DNA of 37,996 bases. It comes from an uncultured Acetatifactor sp. (lineage in GTDB: Bacteria; Bacillota; Clostridia; Lachnospirales; Lachnospiraceae). Positions within the stretch are counted from its first letter, which is position 1. Every line of letters begins with the position of its first letter. The notes under the pieces are model-generated. The model searched no databases. It was not told the DNA's origin and saw only the letters and a program-made list of their open reading frames with translations. The stretch spans positions 1 through 37,996 of the forward strand of contig CAJUGL010000034.1 in assembly GCA_910586515.1 (NCBI GenBank). Reading direction: 5' to 3'. This document shows positions 32,099-37,996 of the stretch, piece after piece. The position numbers and the translations under genes are program-made.

Positions 32099-33789
32099 CA
32101 GCGCGCTCCTTTCCTGCCACAATCTGTCGTTTCTGCCATATGGGCAAATTCATCTGCGAAATTCCATATGATTTCCAGGTCATTATATCCTGATACCTGG
32201 ATGGACTGAATCAATTCCAGCGCCATTTCCCTTGTAATGTTCTTTTCTGCCTGGCTTTCTTTCAGGGCAGCAAGCCATTTTTTCCAGGAAGAAAGCCTCT
32301 CATTGTACTCATGTCTTTCCTCCTGCAGCCTATTCAGCTCCCCTTCCAATTCCATAGCCTTCCGGTCATACTCCACCTTCATCCCCTGGTATTCTGCTTT
32401 TGTCAGAGTGCCATCACAAAGAGATTCATACAAGGTACTGCGCAGAACCGTGTTATGCCTGATTTTCTGCTGTGTGCTGTTAATCCTGTACTCCAATTCT
32501 GTCTCCTGTCCACCACCTTTCCCCCGTTGCAATACTTTTTCCAGCCCCGATGCCATCTCTGCCTGCAGCCTCAGGGATTCCCACACTGCCTCCTGCACAT
32601 CCTGCTCCCTCACATACTTCTTCGTACACCCCTGCCTGCCTCTGTTTTGCTGATACACCTTACAGACAAAGGCATACTTCACTATACCTTTGGTGCTGAC
32701 ATTTTTACGGCGGGCCATCTTTCCTCCACATTCCGAACAGACTAACAGCCCCTTAAATATGTTTTCTGCAGTTCCATGCCTGCCACTCATAGCCCGGCTC
32801 TGGCGGCAACACTCTTCTGCAATCTCCTGTACCCTGGTAAAAGTCTCTTGGTCAACAATCGGCGCGTGGGTATGTTCCACGACAATCCATTCATCACTGG
32901 GAATATTCTCTTTCGGAATCCCTCTGCTTAGGGATTTCCTTGTTCTTCCCTGGACCATATGCCCCACATAGACAGGGTTTCCCAATATCCTGCGTACCCC
33001 TGGTTCTTTCCAAAGTCTGCCTGCACCCACAGGTTCTTTTTGGGCATAACCTTTTATATAATAATACAGGACCGGGCCAGGGATACCTTTTTCATTCAGT
33101 TTCCGGACAATCTGACCTATACCCATCCCTTCTTTTCTCCACTGGAAAATATCACGGACAACTGCCGCTGTTTCCGGATCTTCTATAAGTTTATGCTTAT
33201 CCTCCGGAGATTTCATATAACCATACGGCGGAAATGTACCAATAAATTCCCCATTCTTTCTTTTTGTATGAAAGGAAGAAATTATTTTATTTGAAATATC
33301 TTTTGCATACAGGTCATTCACAAGGTTTTTCAGAGACAAGACCATCTCGTTCCCATCCCCGTCCCTTAATGTATCATACCCATCATTGACTGCCACAAAA
33401 CGTACTCCCAGATAAGGAAAGATTTTTTCCAGGTAATATCCCGCCTCTACATAATTCCTGCCGAATCGGGAAAGATCCTTTACCACGATGCAGTCTATCT
33501 CCCTGTTACGCACCCTTTCCATCATCTGCTCGAATCCCGGGCGGGCAAAATCCGTCCCTGTCTCGCCATTATCACAGTACACAGCCAGAAGCTTCATATC
33601 CGGCTGTAACTCAATATATTTTTCAAGCATATACTGCTGCGTGGCAATTGATTCCTTATCGCCAGCCCGCCCATTATCTTCCACGGACAAGCGTACATAA
33701 GCTGCCGCATGATAGACTTTTTCAGTGGCAGCTGCCAGACAGTTTATTCCATGTTCTTCCAGTGCTGCCTTCCTGCTCACTCTCGCCAT
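32098..33789 (-). CDS. Large serine recombinase B
   Basis: The 563-residue large serine recombinase has catalytic S35 in AYVRLSVEDNG, preceded by an unusual ~25-residue N-terminal extension. The resolvase motif VKDLSRFGRNYVEAGYYLEKIFPYLGVRFVAVNDGYD is intact. The recombinase domain contains LIEDPETAAVVRDIFQWR. The zinc ribbon (LVCSECGGKMARR then FVCKVYQQNRGRQGC) and a long coiled coil (~430-520) follow, ending in NDLEIIWNFADEF, very like recombinase C. Start at 33789 has AGGAGG at 8 bases inside the end of recombinase A, whose stop is directly adjacent (no intergenic base). Its stop overlaps the start of recombinase C. Confidence 0.92.
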   Translation of the reverse strand: MARVSRKAALEEHGINCLAAATEKVYHAAAYVRLSVEDNGRAGDKESIATQQYMLEKYIELQPDMKLLAVYCDNGETGTDFARPGFEQMMERVRNREIDCIVVKDLSRFGRNYVEAGYYLEKIFPYLGVRFVAVNDGYDTLRDGDGNEMVLSLKNLVNDLYAKDISNKIISSFHTKRKNGEFIGTFPPYGYMKSPEDKHKLIEDPETAAVVRDIFQWRKEGMGIGQIVRKLNEKGIPGPVLYYYIKGYAQKEPVGAGRLWKEPGVRRILGNPVYVGHMVQGRTRKSLSRGIPKENIPSDEWIVVEHTHAPIVDQETFTRVQEIAEECCRQSRAMSGRHGTAENIFKGLLVCSECGGKMARRKNVSTKGIVKYAFVCKVYQQNRGRQGCTKKYVREQDVQEAVWESLRLQAEMASGLEKVLQRGKGGGQETELEYRINSTQQKIRHNTVLRSTLYESLCDGTLTKAEYQGMKVEYDRKAMELEGELNRLQEERHEYNERLSSWKKWLAALKESQAEKNITREMALELIQSIQVSGYNDLEIIWNFADEFAHMAETTDCGRKGAR

Positions 33790-35559
33790 CTACATCGCCT
33801 CCTTTCCTGAGGCGATTGCGTCCTCTCCTGAGCCGGCCGTTTCTTCTCCTGAAGCGAATGCTTCTTTTCCTGGTGCGGCTGCCGCCTTTTCCGGAGCAGC
33901 TGCTTTCCTTCCTGAGAAGTCAGGGAGCGGCTGAAACCTGCCCACACTTTCTATCATATCCAGTGCCCTTTCATAACTATCCTGGTATTTGAACCTTATC
34001 CTGATACGGCAGTCCTCAAACACATCAATCCTCTCAATCAGAGCGACTGCTATATGCCGTGTCATTTCCGTCAGGTTCTGGTATTTCTTAAACTGCTCAA
34101 TCCAGGATGCGCACCCGGTACGGCGTTGAAGCAAATCTTCTATTTCCTCCCGCAGCTTTACTATTATCTTCTGAACCGCCTGTAGTTTCCCGTCATAAAG
34201 CGCCTTCAGCTCCAAGTACTCCCCTTTATCCACCAGCCCCTCCCTCAGGGACTCATACAAAGAAATTTTCAGACGGTTATATTTCTCCGCTTCCTCCTGT
34301 TTTTTGATAAGCTGCCTGTCCGCTTTCTCCACCTCTGCCTGATGGTACGGCAGTGTATCTATGTACGCCAGGACTTGCTCCATATCGACTGTCTGGGCGA
34401 TATGCTGCTGCAGGGCAAGGAGCACTGATTGTTCCAGCTGCCCGCCGTTTACCCGATGGCTGCTGCACCTGCCATTCGTGCGGTTATTGCCGCACATATA
34501 GTATACATAGGTCTTTCCATTCCTGCACACGCTGTTACGCACCATGTTTTGTCCGCAATCCCCGCAGAACACCAGGCCGGACAGCAGATAGACCGTCTCC
34601 TCTTTCGGTGCCACCCGGGTATCCTGCAGGAGCAGACGCCCTACCGCCAGAAAATCTTCCTTATCTATGACAGGCTCATGGCTGCATTCCACACGCACCC
34701 ACTCCCCACTGGGCTTCAGAATTGTCTTCTTCACCTTATGGTTCGGCGTAGTCCGTTTTCCCTGCACCATGGTACCGATATAAAGCTCATTCCGCAGGAT
34801 ACGGCCTACCGCCACCGCAGTCCACCTGGCTTTGCTGTTTACCTGGAAACCGGACTGGTACCGCATCCCGCAGAACCTCTTATATTCCATGGGGGAAAGC
34901 TCTCCCCGGTCATTGAGCCGGTCCGCTATCCTCTGCTGGCTTGCTCCCTCCAGCTTCCATCTGAAGATGTCCTTCACCACACCGGCTGCATATTCGTCCA
35001 CCACCAGCCTGTGCCGGTCGCACGGGTCTTTCAGGTATCCGTATATAGCAAAGGAGCCAATGAAATCCCCTTTCCTGCGCTTGGTTTCCAACTGGCTCCT
35101 GACCTTAACCGAAATATCCCTGCAATAAGCATCGTTAATCAGGTTCTTGAAAGGAATCAGGATACGGTCTGAGGATGTCCTGCCGTTTACGCTGTCAAAG
35201 CCGTCATTCACGGCAATGAAGCGCACTCCCAGGGCAGGGAAAATCTGGTCGATATAACGGCCCGCCTCCACGAAGTTCCTGCCGAACCGGGACAGGTCCT
35301 TGACCACCACGCAGTCAATGCGGCCTGCCTCAATCTCCCGAATCATCCGCTTGAAATTCGGACGTTCGAAATCCGCCCCGCTGTAGCCGTCATCCGCCCA
35401 CTCACCGCAGATTTCTATGTCCGGCTTATCCTCCAGGTATGCCCTGATAAGTTCCTTTTGATTTACAATGCTGTCGCTCTCTTCCTTGTCGCCGTCTTCT
35501 TTCGACAGGCGCACATAGACAGCGGCATGGTATATCCGGTCTTTTTTTAAATTTTCCAT
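33790..35559 (-). CDS. Large serine recombinase A
   Basis: The 589-residue large serine recombinase has catalytic S19 in VYVRLSKEDGD and the core motif VKDLSRFGRNFVEAGRYIDQIFPALGVRFIAVNDGFD. Then come a recombinase domain (LVVDEYAAGVVKDIFRWKLEG), a zinc ribbon (FCGDCGQNMVRN, YYMCGNNRTNGRC), a coiled coil (~390-460) and the DNA-contact tail IDVFEDCRIRIRFKYQD. Beyond the normal end is an Ala/Gly/Glu-rich tail of about 38 residues built from 7-residue repeats. The start at 35559 has GGAGG at 7 bases; a longer frame to 35592 lacks this. It is the first gene of the recombinase operon, with a promoter at 35635-35663. Confidence 0.92.
   Translation of the reverse strand: MENLKKDRIYHAAVYVRLSKEDGDKEESDSIVNQKELIRAYLEDKPDIEICGEWADDGYSGADFERPNFKRMIREIEAGRIDCVVVKDLSRFGRNFVEAGRYIDQIFPALGVRFIAVNDGFDSVNGRTSSDRILIPFKNLINDAYCRDISVKVRSQLETKRRKGDFIGSFAIYGYLKDPCDRHRLVVDEYAAGVVKDIFRWKLEGASQQRIADRLNDRGELSPMEYKRFCGMRYQSGFQVNSKARWTAVAVGRILRNELYIGTMVQGKRTTPNHKVKKTILKPSGEWVRVECSHEPVIDKEDFLAVGRLLLQDTRVAPKEETVYLLSGLVFCGDCGQNMVRNSVCRNGKTYVYYMCGNNRTNGRCSSHRVNGGQLEQSVLLALQQHIAQTVDMEQVLAYIDTLPYHQAEVEKADRQLIKKQEEAEKYNRLKISLYESLREGLVDKGEYLELKALYDGKLQAVQKIIVKLREEIEDLLQRRTGCASWIEQFKKYQNLTEMTRHIAVALIERIDVFEDCRIRIRFKYQDSYERALDMIESVGRFQPLPDFSGRKAAAPEKAAAAPGKEAFASGEETAGSGEDAIASGKEAM
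33793..33906 (-). repeat. Degenerate 21-bp tandem repeats in the tail of recombinase A
   Basis: The 3' end of the recombinase A gene consists of about five degenerate 21-bp units encoding KAAAPEK, AAAAPGK, EAFASGE, ETAGSGE and DAIASGK. The unit is in phase with the reading frame, so copy number could change without a frameshift. The last unit also supplies the AGGAGG ribosome site of recombinase B. Confidence 0.65.
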
Positions 35560-35634
35560 GGTGATGCCTCCAATGTAAAAAATTCCCGTCAAAACTTTTC
35601 ACAATGGGCCCACCGGTCTGCTTATTTAAGCAAG

Positions 35635-35663
35635 ATACTAACACTTTCATATGCGAAAGTCAA
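35635..35663 (-). promoter_or_regulatory. Promoter of the recombinase operon
   Basis: Minus-strand TTGACT (-35, 35658-35663), 17-base spacer and TAGTAT (-10, 35635-35640), about 75 bases before the recombinase A start. A perfect-armed dyad fills the spacer. Confidence 0.75.
35643..35660. promoter_or_regulatory. Operator-like dyad in the recombinase promoter
   Basis: ACTTTCATATGCGAAAGT has perfect 6-bp arms (ACTTTC/GAAAGT) around a near-palindromic centre. It sits between the -35 and -10 boxes, where a bound repressor would block transcription of all three recombinases. Confidence 0.55.
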
Positions 35664-35700
35664 GGCTCCGGGTGAAAGTTGTTCTTCTTTTGCCATAGTT

Positions 35701-35801
35701 ATACTGCAGACCGCTAGGATTTACGTTTGATGCTTCTAGGGAAGTGCCTGACTGGCGGTCTGCAGTCGGGTTGTACTGTAGATTTAACCGGTGTGCAGTA
35801 T
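35701..35801. repeat. 101-bp palindromic MITE-like element, copy B
   Basis: Same ends (ATACTGCAGACC and GGTGTGCAGTAT) and same internal inverted repeat as copy A at 1721-1820, with about 80 percent identity by hand alignment. It lies between the DUF6870-type gene and the recombinase promoter inside the mobile element, in the same orientation relative to the minus-strand genes as copy A. Confidence 0.75.
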
Positions 35802-35831
35802 ATATTAGATGCCATAGTTTCCTGTATTTGT

Positions 35832-36089
35832 CTATAAAGTTGCCATGTAATGCTCCAGACGGTCTTCCAGGGTGGCATCCGTGTCTGAAAAGCTTATCTT
35901 CACCACAATCCTCCCACAGCGGTAACAATATGGGTTCCTGATCTGCCCCAGGAAATCCCGGAACCTCTGCTCCCTGGGCAGTTTCCCGTCAATCTGTACC
36001 TCCCTGATGTCTGCAAGGGACTCCCGGTCTATCATGCGTATATCCACTTCTTTCATTTGTGCAAGGTCAAAGCCTAAAGCTGTCTCCAT
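35832..36089 (-). CDS. DUF6870 family protein
   Basis: The 85-residue product ends with the block DIREVQIDGKLPREQRFRDFLGQIRNPYCYRCGRIVVKISFSDTDATLEDRLEHYM in which NPYCYRCG and the final FSDTDATLEDRL match what I remember of DUF6870, a small protein of clostridial integrative elements with unknown function. The CYRC pair could bind metal. The start chosen is the ATG at 36089, with AGGAGG at 6 bases. The frame continues up to 36167 but without a ribosome site. It lies just upstream of repeat copy B and the recombinase operon, on the same strand. Confidence 0.7.
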   Translation of the reverse strand: METALGFDLAQMKEVDIRMIDRESLADIREVQIDGKLPREQRFRDFLGQIRNPYCYRCGRIVVKISFSDTDATLEDRLEHYMATL

Positions 36090-36185
36090 ACACAGCCTCC
36101 TCGTCTTGCTTGTTTTCAGTTTATGAAATACCTGCTCGTCTAAATGCCTGTCAATGATTCCATTCACTGAACCATCATGCTGCTT

Positions 36186-36404
36186 TTACTCGGAAATATC
36201 TTCCCTTTGTCTTCCTGCCCTGATAATCGCGATATCTAATAAAAGAAATAATGCAAATACAAGACCAATCACAACCAAGATTATTTTCGTCCTTCTACCT
36301 CCCATATACTCCTTTGCATACAGATGTTTCTTTTTACCTGAGAAATATCCTGCAGAAAAGCATTCTGCAGAATATTTCTCACCCATCATATTGTTATCCC
36401 GCAC
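36186..36404 (-). CDS. Small single-span membrane protein
   Basis: The 72-residue product has a basic stretch (GRRTKI) followed by a strongly hydrophobic segment IILVVIGLVFALFLLLDIAII near residues 41-61 and a charged tail, suggesting one membrane span. I recognise no family. The start is a GTG at 36404 with AGGA at 6 bases; an ATG five codons later is an alternative. The coding DNA contains a CTGCAGAA/TTCTGCAG-type inverted repeat. It lies among mobile-element genes. Confidence 0.5.
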   Translation of the reverse strand: MRDNNMMGEKYSAECFSAGYFSGKKKHLYAKEYMGGRRTKIILVVIGLVFALFLLLDIAIIRAGRQREDISE

Positions 36405-36588
36405 ACCATTTCCTATCTTTTCGTTATATATGTAGTTCTGATAAGATATGGATTTTCATTTACTCTCCCCCGGTGCGGGACGGAATATGTAGGACTGGCC
36501 TGACCGGCCACCTGACACCCTGCGGCACCCTTTCCCGCCGTAGCATGCCCCGGGCTGGCGTGCCCGGTTGCCGTAATTCCTTTGCGGC

Positions 36589-36717
36589 TTAAGGTATCAT
36601 TGTCATCCGGCTTTCAGGCTGCCTGTTTTTCGGCTGGCTTCTGTCTGCTACAGCAGATAATCCTCTGCCTTTGACAAGCCAGACAATCTCTGGCCCCATG
36701 CGGAAACGGCTGCTCAT
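36589..36717 (-). CDS. Small ORF of unknown function
   Basis: A 42-residue reading frame (opening MSSRFRMGPEIVWLVKGRG) starts at an ATG with GAAGG at 6 bases. It is polar and basic in its second half and has no recognised family. It could be a relic or an artefact. It is the end of a longer frame without a credible upstream start. From 36405 to 36588 I see no gene except an 11-codon ORF with a good ribosome site (about 36410-36450). Confidence 0.25.
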   Translation of the reverse strand: MSSRFRMGPEIVWLVKGRGLSAVADRSQPKNRQPESRMTMIP

Positions 36718-36748
36718 ACTTTTCCTTCTTCTATTACGATTCCTTGTT

Positions 36749-36907
36749 TTATCTGCCGACTGTCCTTTCACCACATCTATTGCCCTGATTACAGACAAGT
36801 ATTTCATCGCAAAGCTCATTCCCCTCATCATCCAGAAAATATTTTTCCGGATTCGCCGGATGTTTTGTATCCTTAAAGATATCCTGTACTGCCCTGATGG
36901 CATGCAC
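36749..36907 (-). CDS. Small ORF with protein-like composition
   Basis: A 52-residue frame (opening VHAIRAVQDIFKDTKHPANP) has a balanced, acidic, protein-like composition including YFLDDEGNELCDEI. This looks more natural than the 117-residue frame overlapping it (36589-36942). The only start is a GTG with a weak GGTGA upstream, close to the predicted transcription start, so the true start is unsure or the gene is truncated. No family recognised. Confidence 0.35.
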   Translation of the reverse strand: MHAIRAVQDIFKDTKHPANPEKYFLDDEGNELCDEILVCNQGNRCGERTVGR

Positions 36908-36912
36908 AACAA

Positions 36913-36932
36913 AATATCACCATATTGATATT
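36913..36932. promoter_or_regulatory. Operator-like dyad with promoter-like boxes
   Basis: AATATCACCATATTGATATT has perfect 7-bp arms. It overlaps a minus-strand TTGACA (36937-36942), 17-base spacer, TGATAT arrangement. It could be the target of the nearby XRE-type regulator. Confidence 0.45.
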
Positions 36933-36957
36933 CAATTGTCAAGGTGCATGTCCTGTC

Positions 36958-36974
36958 AGTAAACCTTGTTTACT
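36958..36974. promoter_or_regulatory. Operator-like dyad
   Basis: AGTAAACCTTGTTTACT has perfect 7-bp arms around CTT. It lies between the XRE-type gene and the promoter-like boxes at 36914-36942. It differs in sequence from the two other dyads in the element. Confidence 0.45.
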
Positions 36975-37069
36975 TCAGGCTCTCTGGCTACGGTTGGCAG
37001 CCTGCCAAAGGACATCCGGTCACATTCCACATCCAATATACTCTGGCAGACTCCAATCCCTTGGCAGTC

Positions 37070-37402
37070 CTACGTTAATGCGTCAATTTTTTCTGCCATA
37101 CTCTCCAAAACATGAATCATGAATGCCGCTTGATTCTCCGTGCTGTTCATAAAAATTTCCTGTGCCCTGACAATGCACTTTTCCTGTATGGATTTGCTTT
37201 CGGCTTTCATGACCATTTCCACCCCCAGTACATCCATTATCTTATAATAGGCATCTATTCCCGGCCTTCTGACGCCGGATTCTATCTTTTCAAGATGGGA
37301 ACGACTTATCCCTGTCATTTCTGACAGCTGTTCCCTGGATATATTTTTTGCATTACGCAATGCCTTTATGGTTTCCCCTATATTGACGCAATCAGCACGC
37401 AT
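37070..37402 (-). CDS. XRE family helix-turn-helix regulator
   Basis: The 110-residue protein has an N-terminal XRE/Cro-type helix-turn-helix: IGETIKALRNAKNISREQLSEMTGISRSHLEKIESGVRRPGIDAYYKIMDVLGVEM (residues 8-63), with recognition helix ISRSHLEKIE. The C-terminal ~45 residues are helical and may dimerise. Such regulators commonly control excision and transfer genes of integrative elements. Start at 37402 has GGAGGAG at 5 to 7 bases, and TATAAT lies at 37427-37432. Operator-like dyads lie just downstream at 36913-36974. Confidence 0.85.
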   Translation of the reverse strand: MRADCVNIGETIKALRNAKNISREQLSEMTGISRSHLEKIESGVRRPGIDAYYKIMDVLGVEMVMKAESKSIQEKCIVRAQEIFMNSTENQAAFMIHVLESMAEKIDALT

Positions 37403-37426
37403 CCTTTCTCCTCCGTCTGTACCTTG

Positions 37427-37432
37427 ATTATA
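37427..37432 (-). promoter_or_regulatory. Possible -10 box of the XRE-type gene
   Basis: Minus-strand TATAAT, 24 bases before the start codon; the matching -35 (TTCCCG at 17 bases) is poor. Confidence 0.35.
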
Positions 37433-37611
37433 GTCCCATCCTTTTCATTCGGGAACGGACTGAGAGTGCAAACTTTTTCCAGATTTTGCCAATTCAGATT
37501 TTCTCTGTAAATCCTCCGTTTTTCGCTTCCTCTATCACTCTGCTTTCGACAATATTCTTTGTCCGATTGTCGGATTTTTATTTATCCTGCGACCTTTTTA
37601 TGCAATAAAAT

Positions 37612-37653
37612 CCTTTCCGGCAAAAATAGAGCAAGTCGCTTTTGCCGGAAAGG
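37612..37653. other. Strong 14-bp stem-loop at the end of the intron-like relic
   Basis: CCTTTCCGGCAAAA pairs perfectly with TTTTGCCGGAAAGG across a 14-base loop. On the minus strand it is followed by ATTTTATTG, so it may serve as a terminator. The rest of 37433-37611 holds no gene that I can recognise. Confidence 0.55.
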
Positions 37654-37654
37654 T

Positions 37655-37864
37655 GGCTTATATGCATTACAGTTGCCTTTTGGATTTCGCTGTCTAGTAC
37701 CAGCTTATCCACCGTGTACGCCTTATAACTGGATTTTATCCGTCAATCTATGATTTCGTCATCTCTTCTTCTCACCCACACCTCATGGTGTAAGCCTTGG
37801 GAGTCGCTATGGGGTTCATCGACAACTACACTCCTCGTGGACTTTCACCGCAGACCGACAGCAC
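37655..37864 (-). ncRNA. Group II intron-like RNA, truncated 5' part of domain I
   Basis: On the minus strand the sequence starts GTGCTGTCGGTCTGCGG, continues GTGAAAGTCCACGAGG, then GTCGATGAACCC, ATAGCGACTCCCAAGG and AAGGCGTACACGGTGGAT. This ordered set resembles the 5' end and domain I of bacterial group II introns. No reverse transcriptase ORF and no domain V hairpin were found downstream, and the resemblance ends near the stem-loop at 37612-37653, so it appears to be a fragment. This rests on remembered intron sequences and needs a covariance-model search. Confidence 0.5.
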
Positions 37865-37879
37865 GCCCGTCATACGTAA

Positions 37880-37906
37880 AAGAGGCTATGCATGTACATA
37901 GCCCCT
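37880..37906 (-). terminator. Terminator of the gene at the right edge
   Basis: On the minus strand GGCTATG and CATAGCC form a stem around TACATG, extended by GAGG/CCTC, followed by TTTTACG. It begins 8 bases after the stop codon of the partial gene at 37914. Confidence 0.65.
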
Positions 37907-37913
37907 CAACAAT

Positions 37914-37996
37914 TTACTTGTAAACCTCTCTAAAATCTGTAAAATAATCTATAGTTCCCACTACTTTTCCAACTACAATTGGAAGAAGGTGGTAAA
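37914..37996 (-). CDS. C-terminal end of an unknown protein (partial)
   Basis: The minus-strand frame entering from the right edge reads 26 codons (YHLLPIVVGKVVGTIDYFTD, then FREVYK) to a TAA at 37914-37916. The other two frames have stops. A terminator follows directly, supporting a real gene end. Too little is visible to assign a family. Confidence 0.45.
   Translation of the reverse strand, partial: YHLLPIVVGKVVGTIDYFTDFREVYK

Larger units (their letters stand above)
30525..37996. mobile_element. Integrative element with three large serine recombinases, inserted in pstB (right end outside window)
   Basis: The left boundary is set by the loss of PstB similarity around 30520-30525, 45 bases beyond the stop of the last recombinase. 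This is the usual position of an attachment site next to a large serine recombinase. Contents: three tandem recombinases, a DUF6870-type protein, a small membrane protein, small ORFs, an XRE-type regulator, a group II intron-like relic, an unknown gene end, and one copy of the 100-bp palindromic repeat. No relaxase, coupling ATPase or phage structural gene is in the visible 7.5 kb, so whether this is a conjugative element, a mobilisable element or a prophage cannot be decided. The other end and the rest of pstB are not in the window. Confidence 0.8.

Noticed and set aside
33793..33906. CRISPR-like repeat array
   Set aside because: The 21-bp units have no spacers and are in frame with a protein; no CRISPR array or cas gene was seen anywhere in the window.
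36589..36942. 117-codon minus-strand frame
   Set aside because: Its TTG start is the first part of a TTGACA promoter-like box and the first two thirds look unnatural; a 52-residue frame in another phase looks more protein-like. Only its last 42 codons were kept, at low confidence.

Overview
The window looks like chromosomal DNA of a Lachnospiraceae-type clostridium (Bacillota), probably a gut commensal. The strongest support is the SCIFF locus (a six-cysteine peptide, its radical SAM maturase and a TIGR04086-type membrane protein), which is a hallmark of Clostridia. Single-gene SecDF, a BlaI/BlaR1-like pair, Firmicute sigma-A promoters, AGGAGG ribosome sites and medium GC agree with this. A NahK-like sugar kinase fits a gut, host-glycan niche. 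All assignments were made by eye from motifs and remembered family features; no search was run.

Layout. 1-1.05 kb: a decayed 3' part of a solute-binding protein gene. 1.06-6.4 kb, minus strand: queH, superoxide dismutase, a membrane-fused spermidine synthase homologue and a large solute-binding lipoprotein. The lipoprotein follows carA-carB (6.5-10.9 kb). 11-15.8 kb, minus strand: a degenerate EAL-HDOD protein, a YitT-family protein and a YfhO-family membrane protein. 16-21 kb: a PuuD-like glutamine amidotransferase (plus strand) whose 3' end overlaps a DUF2974 hydrolase, then recJ and a NahK-like kinase. 21-23.7 kb: blaI-blaR1-like regulatory pair with two operator dyads on the promoter. 23.8-26.1 kb: secDF. 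26.2-28.5 kb: the SCIFF RiPP locus. 28.6-29.9 kb: a CorC/HlyC-type transporter, divergent from the SCIFF locus, ending in a strong terminator.

From about 30.5 kb to the right edge lies a mobile element. It splits a pstB gene: the C-terminal half, with signature motif, Walker B and H-loop, remains at 30.07-30.52 kb, while the Walker A half is not in the window. Next to the junction are three tandem, tightly coupled large serine recombinases, driven from one consensus promoter with a dyad in its spacer. Further in come a DUF6870-type protein, a small membrane protein, low-confidence small ORFs, operator-like dyads, an XRE-type regulator, a truncated group II intron-like RNA and the end of an unknown gene. 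The far end of the element is outside the window.

Two families of short dispersed repeats stand out. One is an approximately 100-bp palindromic, MITE-like sequence with one copy in the chromosome (1.7 kb) and one inside the mobile element (35.7 kb). The other is a 28-32 nt hairpin present three times (10.96, 12.37 and 15.95 kb). No rRNA, tRNA or CRISPR array was recognised.
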